A DNA stretch of 64,000 nt, taken from Temnothorax longispinosus (lineage: Eukaryota > Arthropoda > Insecta > Hymenoptera > Formicidae). This document shows positions 1 to 12,034 of this stretch, one piece after another. The notes beneath the pieces are model-generated. The model was not told where the DNA came from and ran no database searches. It saw only the letters and a program-made list of their open reading frames with translations. The stretch spans positions 2,666,001-2,730,000 of the forward strand of contig NC_092363.1 in NCBI RefSeq assembly GCF_030848805.1. Reading direction: 5' to 3'. The position numbers were made by a program, and so were the translations under genes. How positions within the stretch are numbered: position 1 is the first letter of the stretch; each line of letters opens with the position of its first letter.

Positions 1-601
1 AAATTCATTTAGAGCGCAAAGATTTCATTTAGGCGGTGATGCGCACGGAGACTGATTAGTAAACGATAACTGTTTATCGTTGACGTAATGACCGCGCGGT
101 AATGACGCATAACTATTGAATATTTATAAACTGTCTACGATTAGCTGTCGTCGAGGAAAGTATACAAAAATAGCAAAGACTTTATCAAACTGATGAAAAA
201 TTTAATAACTATACTATCAACTTTCGTGTATTATTACATGATATTCAATATGTGGATAAGTGGATGAGAAAGTTTTTACAGCTTCAAGGGATTAGTACAA
301 AAGGGCTGTATGCATATTTAAAAGAATAATTACCGAAAAATTCTTGGTAACAACGATTCGACCTTGCATACTTCCGGTGAAACTCTCTTCGTTTTCGTCA
401 ACCTTCAGACAGCAGTCAGGAGTAAAACTAGGCGCGCGCGAATCGTATTCTTCCACTTTTGTATATTGTCTGGCAATAATGTCTGCTATATAAGAAAATA
501 ATCTTCACAAAGGGTGTAATTCAGAGGACGTTCCCATTCTGTATGAAAGTGAGACAAAACATGCAAGTAAAACGCACTTAATCTTTTGAGAGGTAACGGT
601 C
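1..601. other. no gene recognised; AT-rich lead-in
   Basis: No open frame with splice signals and no repeat family recognised. The only structure noticed is a small hairpin near 62-81 (AACGATAA pairing with TTATCGTT). Confidence 0.5.
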
Positions 602-1160
602 CTCCCTACGGCGCAGCGGAGAATGATCGCGGTTCCATAACGTAGGGTCTGAGGCATGAAATATCTATGAAGTCCGAGTCATTAACGGAAGGTTGGGACA
701 GCCGGGTCTAGAAGTCACACGGGTAAATTGTCACAAAGCTTCTCGCTTTGTAGATCTCGCTTAATAGGTTGAGTGACATATTCTTCTCTATAGTGCAGGT
801 TGCGCCTATCATGTTAGGCGGGTGTACGAAATAGCTCGTTTCAAAAACATCGCATGTGATATTTACGAGCATTGTTTTTTTAATTGGACGTGGTAAGTAA
901 ATTTTTCTTACCTCTATTTTTATTGTTCCATTGGTTTTTGGATATATCCAGTCGTAATTTCTCTTTAGTCATAAGAAATATTATAGTTTTAGATCATTTT
1001 TTCTGGTATTTAGTTGATCGTCATTGCAACATAGTTTATAAATATAATCTTCTTTGTTCAAAATGATTGTTCGCTGCCCCGATCTCCCGTTAATCACTCG
1101 AACTTCATAGATATTTCATACCTCAGACTTTACGAATTGCGATCATTCCGCCGTAGGGGG
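602..1160. mobile_element. degenerate inverted-repeat element, about 560 bp
   Basis: The first ~100 bases (from CTCCCTACGGCG) are matched in inverted orientation by ~1072-1160 (ending CGCCGTAGGGG). Shared blocks include GAATGATCGC, GAAATATCTATGAAGT and CGAGT.ATTAACGG, with scattered mismatches and small indels. The interior of about 370 bp is AT-rich and non-coding. No clear target-site duplication. Superfamily not assigned; an old non-autonomous DNA transposon is the simplest reading. Confidence 0.75.
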
Positions 1161-3270
1161 TAAGTTGTCTCAAATGAGATAGAATTCAAAGTTTATGAAA
1201 ATTATATTACAAAGTTTATGTGAAATTATTAATATTTTGTAATTCATGCTGCATTATATTATTAAGTTAAATCTATACAAAAAACTGTCACTGTTTCCTC
1301 TATATTTAAGATACGTGACACCCAACCCTGGGTATGGGATAAGTTGTCACATTGCACGATTTTGCTTAGAATTAAATAACTTTTTTATGTATAAATATAT
1401 ATAAGTCTAATATTTTTTTCTTATAACTAAAAGATGTAGCTACATTATAAAGTAGTATGCAGTATTATAAAGTACTGCTAACATTTTTTTAAATCAGTAA
1501 TTGAAAAGTGTGGCAACCAGGCCCGGTCTTTTCTAATTATTATTTAATTCGGAGAAATAAGAAATATTATTAATTTCAATCATTGTTCTATTAATATATG
1601 AGCTATTTAATAGATTTAAAGTTATATTCTTCAATAAAATTGAGTGTGATATTTTTTTGGCGATAATTATTTTATCCACGTTACCTGTCGAAGGTTAAGG
1701 AATGTAGCCACTCAAGCAGTGTTCGAAAATTACATTTTACACGCGTGCTTCTTCATTAAAACAATATGTCATGCACGCTTAAATTCGGCCATTCATCCGG
1801 CGGCGACTCGTTTCGACAAATGTCAACTACAAATCCGCATTATTGGCTGTATAAAACACAAAGGTATAAACGAGGGAACAGACGGGCGTCATAATAATCG
1901 CGCTCTACTGCCTATCGACAACGGCTTTGCACAGTCGTTTCAGATTGTACCGATTTCGTATTTCGATTAACCATAGAACGATGCCGCGCTTCCACCGGCG
2001 ATATTCGACGTTGAATTTTGTCCCGAATGCCGCGTAGTCGAAATAAAATTCCTTCCCCCCCCCCCCGCTCGTGGAATATGATTTTTACTTGCAAAGTTCA
2101 TGCTAACAGTAATGGAAGCTTACTTCGAAGTAATAAATGGCGCTTGTATTTGCGAAGAAGAAAAGAAAGGAAATAGCGCTTTGTTAACGCATTGCTTAAT
2201 GCGCAAGGCGCATTTTGCATTTTAAACAAATGATTAACGTTATCGAGCAGCGTCACAACTTATAGACTTTCTAAACTGACTTTTCCGAATACAATATATG
2301 ACAATTTGCATACGTGTCACAAAATTAACTTAAATAGTGTAGAATTTATTTGGACGACAATCTACGTACCGTTTGCATTTTTTATTTACGTTACTTTATA
2401 CGATTGTGAGGTATAAACCTCTCGGATTACTGACACAATCCGATAGCGCGATGCGTTGCCACAGCAATTCGAGTGCAAGATTTAACGCTGCTCGAAAGAA
2501 CCCCTCTTGAAATTACTGGCAGCAAATCGAAAGCTGATATTCCGCGCGTCCAGCTCCCCGCGAGATGAATCGTTATCTCTTCCTCGCCGAAAATAAAATT
2601 CGAGTCTCGTCGTCGCACCTCCTTTCCTTATAGGATTAAGGGTTCTTTTTATATCGTGCAGAATCCTGCGGGCGTCAGGCGGACCGCGATTTCCTTTGGA
2701 GATCGACGATAAATCAAGCTTAAAATTGCTCTCTCGCGCTATTCCCCGATTATTCGTCCTCTCGAAAGAGCGACTTCTTCGTAACGTGCTCCCTTAACGC
2801 TCGGAATATCCATGGATACCGTAACAGTTCTACACTACTCTAAAATCGGTGCATTGCAAAGGACTCGATCGATGCTCGCGATTTTATACGGGTAGACGTA
2901 CTCGACGCTCCTATAAAAATTAACTCGATTTTCAGGCTCGTTGTTTAACGTAATTTTGCATAATTGGATCTACGAGAGACAACGTTTCATTTACAATTTC
3001 AACTGGTAAATTATTATTCATTTGCTGTTATTAAATTCTGCATACATAAAACCAGAAGTGTTTTGTTCATTAAATGCCACTTTATTCACGCTGTTACTCC
3101 GCGAATTAAGTAGAGCTCGAAAATTGACACTCTTGGGAGAAATTTCCATTTCAATAATCAAATATCAAGCACTGACAGTTTCAATATATACTAATGTCAT
3201 TGAGCGATGTTAAGCATTTTTTAAATTCTTGTTAATCTACAACACTTTGTTGCTTTCTCTTCGGAGCATT
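1161..3270. other. no gene recognised; contains a C12 homopolymer
   Basis: A run of 12 C lies at 2055-2066. Short open frames on either strand lack splice-site context and protein-like composition. Nothing else seen. Confidence 0.5.
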
Positions 3271-3500
3271 CACTGCAAATACAAGTGTGTTATTTTAACT
3301 GAAGCTTTTCTTACACATTTCTTGCCGTTTTAAATCACGCGTCATTTAACACGGTTGAACGTATTAAAATTTAAATTAATACGATTAAACGTGTTAATTT
3401 AACACGCAACAAAACATGTAAAACGAACACTACAATGACAGTCAAACGTGTCATTTTTAGACGTTTGTGCTATGTAGAAATGACACTTGAATCTACAGTG
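3271..3500. mobile_element. MITE family 1, copy 1
   Basis: Terminal inverted repeats start CACTGCAAATACAAGTGT on the left and end ACACTTGAATCTACAGTG on the right. The interior has GTTATTTTAACTGAAGC and an AT-rich palindrome built on ACGTATTAA / TTAATACG. The same sequence recurs at 16401-16618 and, shortened and inverted, at 5896-6012. The flanks are TT/TT rather than the TA expected of a Tc1/mariner-type insertion, so the target site is not confirmed here. Confidence 0.85.
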
Positions 3501-3976
3501 TTCTTATTAAATTTTCACGAAGTAATTCAATTTATGATTAATAAATCTATCTGTATGTAAATACGATGACACCTCTCGGCTTATGTGACGGAGAAAACAT
3601 CGTACCTGATATCTCGGAGAAAAAAATTTTCTTCGTATCAGATGATACAGCTCGAGAAGCCGTTCTTCCAGATAAGTCGAAGAGACCGCGATCGCGTAAT
3701 GCCACCGCAGGTGATTCGTTTTCTCGTCAGCGCGGCGGCGTGCGCGAATACTGAATCCTCTTGAAATTGCTTCCCAGCTGGATACTATACGTCCCGTCTT
3801 TTGTAACGGCGTACTGAACACGCTCGTTCCGGCAGGCGGACAGCGCGATAAGTAGCTACGATACGAATGAGGAATCCCCGCGGCTCGCCTTGCTTTATAC
3901 AAATCACGGCGAGATTCGGCGGTCACGTTGAAATACAACAGTAACGGATCGAACCGATGTAAACGTGGTTCACGAT

Positions 3977-4078
3977 TTTATAAAAAATAAAAATTTATAA
4001 TGTAGATATACATGGGCACAAACGTAAATACAAATTAAGTACTAGTGAATTACATTATAAATTTTTATGTTTTATAAA
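3977..4078. repeat. AT-rich inverted repeat, 28-bp arms
   Basis: TTTATAAAAAATAAAAATTT at the left is answered by AAATTTTTATGTTTTATAAA at the right, with loop 4005-4050. It could be a short MITE or a simple palindrome. No family recognised. Confidence 0.7.
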
Positions 4079-5098
4079 GTCGGGCGCTATGTTTATATCG
4101 AGATAAATTTCCGAAACATCGAAAATTAGAAATCATATTTAAGGTGAAAATTTATCTTAATTGCCTTTAGATTTGTATAAGAGACTATTGCCTTCAGTTT
4201 GGCTGAAAAACATTTTATTCAATATAAAGGAGTGAGGAATGGAGAGAAGCGATAATTTTTATTTGACGAAAGAGAATTTGATATAAATATCCTCTCATTG
4301 AGGGTGCAAACATGTATAAGATTGAAGTTGGTATATGCGAAAATAATATGATCCGTAAAAATGCCAAATTTGCTGAAAAGAGGGGAACATTGATCCGAGA
4401 AGAATGTAAAGTGACGATAACATTATCTCCAGGGACCAAGAAAATCCCAGAATGAATAGAAGCATTTATTATTGCTTATTTCAAGGGGGTCCGGAAATTT
4501 TTCAAAATCATTTAACAAGAGACATTTGAATGAATTGCTTTCTTTTTAATTTTATGATTAATATGCATTATCTCTTTGTGTCACCCTTGAAAGAAAAAAA
4601 AATACGAAGAAATTCATCAAAGATAACGAAATAATACATATGTCATTGTCAGTCTGTCTGTTCGCGTGATGCAGTCGGCAATGACGCAATGACATAATTA
4701 TAGGCCACAAAATGATTCAATTAGCGATGAAAAGCTACACAATACACATGTCTAATAATAAAAGACGTTCCAGACGCGTCTTAGCACGAAGTCATGTACT
4801 TAAACTACAAACGTCTCTTTGTAACGGGATATTCTTGGAAAGCAAATCGACCGGGCACCTTTACGGTACAATTACTGGTCAAGTTAAACACTTAAATGAC
4901 AATAAAAGTAAAAATATATATTTATTGTTAACTTTTTTGAGGGAAATAGAGAAATTTTTTGTAAACAAAAAACCCCGATTTTTATCGCATTACTTAAAAA
5001 ACATTTTTTGTTTCTGCAATAGAACGTTTTAAAATTTTCATAAATTAAGTTACCTGCATGCCTGAGTTGCTCTCGTCAACTGAAAAATAATCGAATAT
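4079..5098. other. no gene recognised
   Basis: A 106-codon open frame at 4712-5032 has Lys/Asn/Phe-rich, AT-driven composition and no splice context, so I do not call it. Near 4639-4695 a weak inverted match (ATGTCATTG / CAATGACAT) is visible. Confidence 0.45.
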
Positions 5099-5280
5099 TA
5101 TTTTCCTAACGCGAGCGTGAAATGGGCCGCTTTTCGCGCTTGTTTTGAGTGAGCAAAACAATCCATTTCGCAATGATGACGTAAGCGTTGAAACATGGAG
5201 CCATTTCTCAACTAGTGGAGAAATGAAATTGTAAAACAAGCGCGAAAGCGGCCTGTTTCACGCTCTTGTTAGGAAAAATA
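5099..5280. mobile_element. inverted-repeat element, first of a doublet
   Basis: Left arm TATTTTCCTAACGCGAGCGT and on to CGCGCTTGTTTT is inverted at 5234-5280 (AAAACAAGCGCG ... GTTAGGAAAAATA). The arms are about 47 bp with a few differences, around a ~85-bp centre. It abuts the next inverted repeat directly. Confidence 0.8.
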
Positions 5281-5378
5281 GTATGAACAACTCGTGGGAA
5301 GAGTGGTCGAGCCCAAATGAGTGTGATGGTCGCACTCATTCAGAATCGACCACTTTTCCCACTAGTTGTACAATATAC
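5281..5378. mobile_element. inverted-repeat element, second of a doublet
   Basis: Arms 5282-5310 and 5346-5375 pair (ACAACTCGTGGGAAGAGTGG with CCACTTTTCCCACTAGTTGT). An inner hairpin ATGAGTG...CACTCAT lies at 5318-5340. The right terminus, read inverted, is AAATAGTATATTGTACA, almost the same as the left terminus of the element at 47739 (AAATAGTATATTGTGCA). This suggests one family with conserved ends and variable arms. Confidence 0.8.
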
Positions 5379-5801
5379 TATTTAAATAATGTTCTTTGAC
5401 GTGGACATAGGATAGAAATAAAAGCTATTTCAGTCATTAATGATATTTAGTTCAAGTAATTGCTTATTCAATTGTAACGCTTAATTCGAGAAATCATTCG
5501 ATAAATTTTTTATCTCTCAATAATTGGCTGCAATTACTGAGATACGATCTAGAACTCTACCGGTCATTATTAACTCATTAAGACTGCATAATGAATCTGA
5601 CTCGTGATATGTACTATGTATCTGAAGATGAAAACAACGAGTCGGACTTAATAGAAAATTCATTATTCATTAAGGAACATTTATCTTTACATTTATATTC
5701 TTGATAAATACTTAGTTTAATCGACTTTCATCAATTTTCAATTTTATTAAATTGCTGTGTTCTCTGGTTTTGACGTTTTGGGAATAAATACGGTCTCAAT
5801 G

Positions 5802-5842
5802 ACTATGGGCGGGTCTCAATGAGCAGACCCGCCCAGCCATAG
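5802..5842. repeat. short GC-rich hairpin
   Basis: CTATGGGCGGGTCT pairs with AGACCCGCCCAGCCATAG around a short loop, in an AT-rich setting. No mature small RNA was recognised. Function unknown. Confidence 0.6.
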
Positions 5843-5895
5843 AGGGTTCCTCTACCCCAGCATCAGTATAAGGTTTTTCAAATAAGAGTTGGAGA

Positions 5896-6012
5896 TACTG
5901 TAAATTTAACTGTGTTATTTCTATACGCATAAACATATAAAAATAACACATTTGACTGAAGCTTGTTTTGTAAGAAGAGCTTCAGTTAAAATAACATACT
6001 TAAAGTGTACTG
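5896..6012. mobile_element. MITE family 1, copy 3 (internally deleted, inverted)
   Basis: Reading left to right this matches the reverse complement of the right half of 16401-16618: TACTGTAAAT, GTGTTATTT.TA.ACGCAT, ACA.ATTTGACTGAAGCT, then it jumps to the opposite terminus (GCTTCAGTTAAAATAACA). About 100 bp of the centre is missing relative to the other two copies. Confidence 0.8.
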
Positions 6013-6910
6013 TTCATTATTTTGAAGCTAATCATGATACGCCTTTCAAAAACGTTTAAATCAATTTAGTATCTATGCAGTTTTTAACAAAAAAATTAAT
6101 TAAATAATTTAATTATATATATATATTACTATAATAATTAGTAAACCTGTAAGTAAATATAAATAATAATGAAATACAATTATATAAATTTCTCCAGTTA
6201 GCTGAAACATATGGTGGATTAACAAAATATTATTTAATAATGGCCAAATTCATATTTAAGGAAAGCTCTACCTGCAATTAGAACAGTGCTCATAAATCGC
6301 AATTACATTGATGTTAATATACATACATCGATACATCTTGCGTCAGTTTATGCATGATCTATGTGTGAGGATTGAGCGGGTCGTCCAGTCTCTATTAATT
6401 TCTCTTTATCTCGTTCAACGAGACGATAGGGAGAAGAAAGTGAGTAAAAGCTTGGACAAGCCCGGACTAGAGATTGAATCCGGCTTGCGAGTGCACAAAG
6501 GAGCCGGCATTTCTCTCGCTGCTGTTAATGAGTTATTAAGGTATTCCTTTCATGACACCAAAGTCTTAAGAATTAACTGATTTTTTGGCACGAGAAAGTT
6601 AAAATGCATATCTTTACGCCAGAAAAAAATTAAACCACATTACCGAACATATAAAGAAGAATTATGACTTTAAAAATTCGATATTTTATATGTGACGTTA
6701 TCGAAAAAGTCTATTTTTCACATTTCAATGTAATAATTTGTTTATCAAATATCTTGAGATATTAACTGCGCTACATATTCGCTAAACTCTATACTTTCGA
6801 TAGTGCCGATAAAAATACAGAGTCACCGAATATTTAAACAAAATATTTATGTTAAAAGTTGACTTGAAATGTGGTTTATAGATGAATATTTTTAATGGCG
6901 ACTTTCAAGG

Positions 6911-7410
6911 AATGATTTGGCAACGCTGCAAGCTGTGCGCTCATATCACACTTCAGTTCATTACCTACGGTTTATTTTATCAACTATTTATTATGTTTTA
7001 AAAAAGAAAATAATCCAAAAATATATATATCAAAATCGGACAAAATCGGACTCCTTTACCAAAATATAAATTACAGTTACAATGCCAATTATCTTGTTCT
7101 TTCAGTTATTTAATTAATAATATTACCGTTTCTGTAATCTTACCTTATTGAATCTTTTCTTTGTAGAATTGATAATATTTTAAGTGCGCTGCTTCTCTTT
7201 TATTTTCACAAATTGTCCCTTATTTTTGCCCACATTACTCCTCACTTTATGTTTCTTATCACTCATTATTATTATAAAATCTCTCTTTGATAAAAAGAAA
7301 ATGTCACAATATTTTTTGATTAATGAAATTGACACTTACATTGACACTTTTTTTATCAACTTCACATTTTACAATCGGCGCCCTGAAAGGCGCAGCGTTG
7401 CCATATCGTT
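6911..7410. mobile_element. possible ~500-bp element with 19-bp inverted ends
   Basis: AATGATTTGGCAACGCTGC at 6911-6929 is matched in inverted orientation at 7392-7410 (GCAGCGTTGCCATATCGTT, 16 of 19). The interior is AT-rich and non-coding. No target duplication was found, so the call is tentative. Confidence 0.4.
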
Positions 7411-9959
7411 CTGACAGTAAAATTTACCGAAAAATGAAAAATTTCTAAATACACATAATATTTTCACTTTTTTCTTATAATTAAACATAATAATAAATTA
7501 TAACTTGATTTTATATAAGTTTAATGCAATATACAAGAGTTTGCTGAGGCCCTGCTTAAGCGCCTACAAAATACGCTCCTCCGTGAAAGGAATACCTTAA
7601 ATATTCCTCGTGGATAGATTAAAAGCGATCTTGTCGTGTTGCCGTGTATATACGTATATATATTCAACGTACACTCGCGCGCTCTCGAGATTTGCGTATA
7701 TAGGTATGCCGGTGATACATTAGCGGCGTGCGGAAAGTTTGCGGTTGCCGCGAGTGTTGCGATTAGTTAGTCCCGCCGGGACGCACTGAATTCACGGTAA
7801 TTATCTATTCGACACGACCTCGTTTCGGATTCCCGCATCTGCGAGTGCCTCCTCGTGTAAACGCGTATCAACCCGTTTATTGTATCGTAAGACAATAATC
7901 CACGCCCAATTTCGCTGCTCGTAGAGTACCCAGGTCCCGCAGTATCGCGCCGCGATAAGGTAACGTGCCGTATCATTGGCCTCCGAAATTCTGTTTGTGG
8001 TCAATAAATCATGATTGGAGGGTATCAACGGTGCTTTCGCTAGACGCGACGCTAATACGCGCGAAATAGATTTCTAACGCAAATTCATGATCTCGCTTCC
8101 GGATATTCGCGTATATCTGTTACCTGTTACAAGCAATTTTTAAGAAACAACATTATCGTCGGAAAAAAAGAATAGGCATACTATATCTGTCTTTGAATTC
8201 GCAACATTTTAGCCATGCAAATCGATATGCGGACGTTTACATTTTTAATTTTTTAAATAGTAGATCCATTATTTTTTCTCACACACATTGTTCTATTCAC
8301 TGTATACATTGCAAGAATTTTAAACAGTCCGCTAATGTGCACAGCTTGTGGTCGACGATACCGTATACCTAAATTAACCGCGAGTACGAATACGCCGCGG
8401 TGGGCGCAGACCTGAGAAAACTTATACGTACATATATTACACATCCCACGGACCACGGACGACAGCACAGACTTATACGGGAATTGCTCGTGAAAGTTTT
8501 TAATGAAAATTTGTAATTTTGGATATTCCGCAAAAGCTGGCACGAAGTTTTCGGGCCGTTGCGATGAAAATGTTAATCAAACGATGCGCAGTCGGGCACG
8601 AGATCGACGGAGTCTCATTGTCTCAATGTCCTGTATAAAGTGCATATTTCTAGTCGATTTTCTGAATGTTTTTTCATCAGCTTTTTCACGTCTCGACCAG
8701 CTTTAAAAACAAACGTTGTATTATTATACATTTGTTGTTAATTTGATGCACTATTTGAGCATTGATCCCATCTACATCGAATAGAAAATAGTCAGTGACT
8801 ATCTATTGCTCTTTTCTTTTATATTGCATTTCATTGACACTTTCCGTAAGATTAACCGTAAGATTATGGAATTTATGGCTCCCTTCTCTATAATTATTAA
8901 AAACATCTTATTCATCATGTGTATTAATTATTGATATATTAGATTAACAGGTAGAACGTTCTTCTTTAAAAGGTTCTTGTCTTTTCTAAATACATATATA
9001 TGTATAAGTCAGTATCTTATTTAAAACATCATCCGAAAAATAAAATTGACAAACATCTAAAATGAATAGATTTTACGTTAATTTCATTGTCTTACCATTT
9101 CATCTAAACTTTACGGAAACGCCGAGAGATTTTCTTAAAGTCAGATATATCAAGGTAGTATTTCCGTCAGTCTTGTTTAGAAATATGAAGATTTCGTAGT
9201 TTAACAATTTTTTACTATTGACGTAGAAGAGTCGATTACGCGGAACAGTTCGTAAAAATAGTAATAATTCATCGGAACTGTCGCGGCCGCGCGCAAAGAA
9301 CGGTAAACCTTACGAGCGCAAAATACAATGGTCGCAAGAAATACTAGGTGTAACGTGTAACCGCGGGGTTCATTTCAGCACGTGCATCCCCGTCTCACGC
9401 CGCTCGAGACGTAAGCCCCTGGCCCTTCTTGGTTTACGTAATGTTTCCCGGTCACGTTCGGGATATGCATGAACTTTAAAAGTGGCGCCTTCGTGCTTAC
9501 GGAATATTAAAGCCATTCATATTTACCGGGGACTAGATACTGTAGGCACGTAATAACGCATTTCTTCTTGCCGCCTGTCCCGGTACCCTCCGTCTCCGTT
9601 TCTCGCGCCGCACTCGTTAAAATTATCGCTTCGCCTCGGATATACGTCCGCACGTCGGCGTAATGCCGCTCTTATTCAGAAATATCGTTATCCTTCCGCG
9701 GACATGTCACGCGGAGAAAGCGCCCGAGTGCACGTTCACGCGACCACAAGGACATAAACTGCGCATAATGTTCCACGCATGTGTTGCGTGTCCTGGGACA
9801 TATATCACATTGATGTATTAAAGAGGGTTGCCGCAGAGGGATGATCGTGGGGAACTTTTGGAACTCAATTTCTGAATATAATTTGATCAAATATCGCCAT
9901 TGCTCTTCCTGCCAAATTCTAAATACACAAAGAAATAAAAATATGTAAAAAGGTGAATA
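7411..9959. other. no gene recognised
   Basis: Base composition alternates between AT-rich and CpG-rich stretches (7640-8000, 9260-9720). Open frames in the CpG-rich parts overlap on both strands and show no domain. No repeat found. Confidence 0.45.
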
Positions 9960-9963
9960 ATAA

Positions 9964-10229
9964 CCCTAGCTTCCCACACTTCCAAATTTTTACGGGGTAC
10001 AGGCTACCCCACGTCGTATATTTAGCTAAAACTATATGAAGAAATCAACTGATTTTGAGTCCCTTTTTTCCATCGATATGCCAGACATCAAGGAATATGC
10101 CTATGATTAAGAAAATATGAAAAAGACAGTAGTTTGGAAAATAGTCGCTTGTAAAGAAAAGGTAAATTCTCGAAGCAAACTAAAGAATTTTACCTGGGGT
10201 TACAGGCACCCCAGTGTTGGAAGCTAGGG
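9964..10229. mobile_element. piggyBac-like MITE, 266 bp
   Basis: Ends are CCCTAGCTTCCCACACT and, inverted, CCCTAGCTTCCAACACT. A subterminal GGGGTACAGGC / GCCTGTAACCCC pair is also present. Both sides are flanked by ATAA (9960-9963 and 10230-10233). A CCCT start with a 4-bp target duplication is typical of piggyBac (normally TTAA); ATAA would be a variant or mutated site. No transposase is present. Confidence 0.7.
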
Positions 10230-10326
10230 ATAATTGTTAAATAATTTCGCACAAACCTTGCTACAGCCATTTGAAATGCTGAATTTTAGCATATTTGATT
10301 GATGTTCTAAATCGGTCTCTTTTAGT

Positions 10327-10515
10327 TAAGCCTAGATCAGGCCTGAGCAACTTCAAACTTCGGAGCCACGACAACTCCTTTTCCATCCACGGAGAATGGG
10401 GGAAAGGGGTTTCTTTGCTGGATGAAGTTAAAAACCTGTTTCCCGCATTCTGTGGATGGAAAAAAGAGAAGTGTCGTGGCTCCGAAACTTGCAGCTCAGG
10501 CCAGATCAGGCTTAG
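10327..10515. mobile_element. inverted-repeat element, about 189 bp
   Basis: TAAGCCTAGATCAGGCCTGA at the left is answered by TCAGGCCAGATCAGGCTTA at the right. The arms continue through CGGAGCCACGACA / TGTCGTGGCTCCG and CCATCCAC / GTGGATGG, giving arms of about 80 bp. The long open frame through it is a by-product of the fold-back. Confidence 0.85.
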
Positions 10516-11670
10516 GTTTATACTACAGTTGTCAGACCTCTATACTCAGGCCTTTACTACAGGCCTATACTATACTATGAAACTATACAACAGTTTCAGT
10601 TAATTTCACCGAGGGCCAAAATGCGGCCAAATGTTTGTGCGGGGGTCCTTTTTTACATTAAATTTTAATTTAAAAATTAAATTTTAATTTTGTTTACTGT
10701 TCTTTTAACTTGATCTTAATATTAATTCAAATATATAAATAGAATCGTGAAAAGATATAAAATATTATATAAGTGAATAATAACTGTATTGCAAAGAATT
10801 TGCTTAAATAATACAATTTCGCGTTATAACAATATGGTTATAATATTGAAAGTTTTCACACTCTATAAAAATATACGGTATTCATTAAAAGAGTTTTGCA
10901 TCTCAAAACTTTGCGTCTCACGCTGATATTTTCTATAATTAATAACAAAAATAAAAAATGTAACCCTTTTTAATTCGCCGTAACAAAACCGATCGTCAGC
11001 ATGTGACTAATGTGCGCGCTCCACCTTATTTCTTACTGTCACGGTGCATTAAAAGGCTTCGGACAGTTTGAGTGCTTCTTTCAGCGTCGAGTTTACACAC
11101 AAACTCACTTTGGCAGAGCTCTCGCCGTTTCCTTCTGTCCGATGATTGTAAGAGGTGCCTACGTGGTGAAGTTATATCGATAGAGCCATGGATTTACTGG
11201 GAGAAATGCGAGGTGGTTGTGATACATAGCGATATGTCCCACATATGTTCTAGGACATGGCAACAAAAAAAAACCACGTCGAAAGATTACACGATGTAGA
11301 GTATATCTACTACACTATATAGAGTATGTATAGAGTGTCCACTATCTACACATAACTATCTCTTTTTTATTTTTGTGCCTGTACTTGTATGTATACTTTT
11401 TGCAACAAATATTTGTATTTGTGCATATGAACTGAAAATCAAGATTCGCTCAATGCTTTATACTATGCAATTTTCGTGCGAAAAAAACTGCTGAGAACAC
11501 GTTCGTCATTCGTATTCATGATGCCAGAAAGTCTCTGTTTGTACGCTAAGAAGTACTCCGAATTACTAAGGTCATGCATCTTGCTCGCGCCGTGCGGTTG
11601 AGCAATTTAGACCGGTGAAGGTGAGATTTTTCTCCCTGGTAAGATTGCATCTGTACTGCGCGCGATGTAC
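10516..11670. other. no gene recognised
   Basis: Mostly AT-rich. Loosely repeated ACTACAG/TATACT motifs occur at 10520-10590. No exon-like block or repeat family. Confidence 0.45.
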
Positions 11671-12034
11671 ATACAGGGTATCCAGTAAATTGTAGCACAA
11701 CCAGTAACAAGGAGATACCTACTTCGTGGAAAAAGAAAGCAAGAGAAAATATACGAAAATAATGTTTATTATTTGATGCATATAGTTTACTTCTGTAAGA
11801 GACTAATATCCCATTTGCAAAATATAATAGGTGTCATTAATTGTTGTAACAAAACTGTACTCTAATCAATATAAAAATTCAATAATCAGATAGACGTACC
11901 TCCGTAATTAAAATTGCGTTTTAAAAATGTTGCGAAAAAATTTATTCTATATTTTCCATTTATCTTTTTTTTTTTTTTCGTGAAAAGTCACTTTTCTCGC
12001 CAGTTGCACAATGAATTATTAGACACCTTGTATA
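11671..12034. mobile_element. element with ~35-bp degenerate terminal inverted repeats
   Basis: Left end ATACAGGGTATCCAGTAAAT ... GCACAACCAG. The right end read inverted is ATACAAGGTGTCTAATAATT ... GTGCAACTGG. Order and spacing of the matching blocks agree, so a ~364-bp non-autonomous DNA transposon is likely. A T16 homopolymer sits inside, near 11963-11978. Confidence 0.7.

Noticed and set aside
3507..3938. Longest open frame in the window, 143 codons on the minus strand
   Set aside because: No splice-site or domain support; overlaps an open plus-strand frame, Arg/Ser-rich composition follows from local CpG content, and its tail runs into AT-rich sequence beside a MITE.
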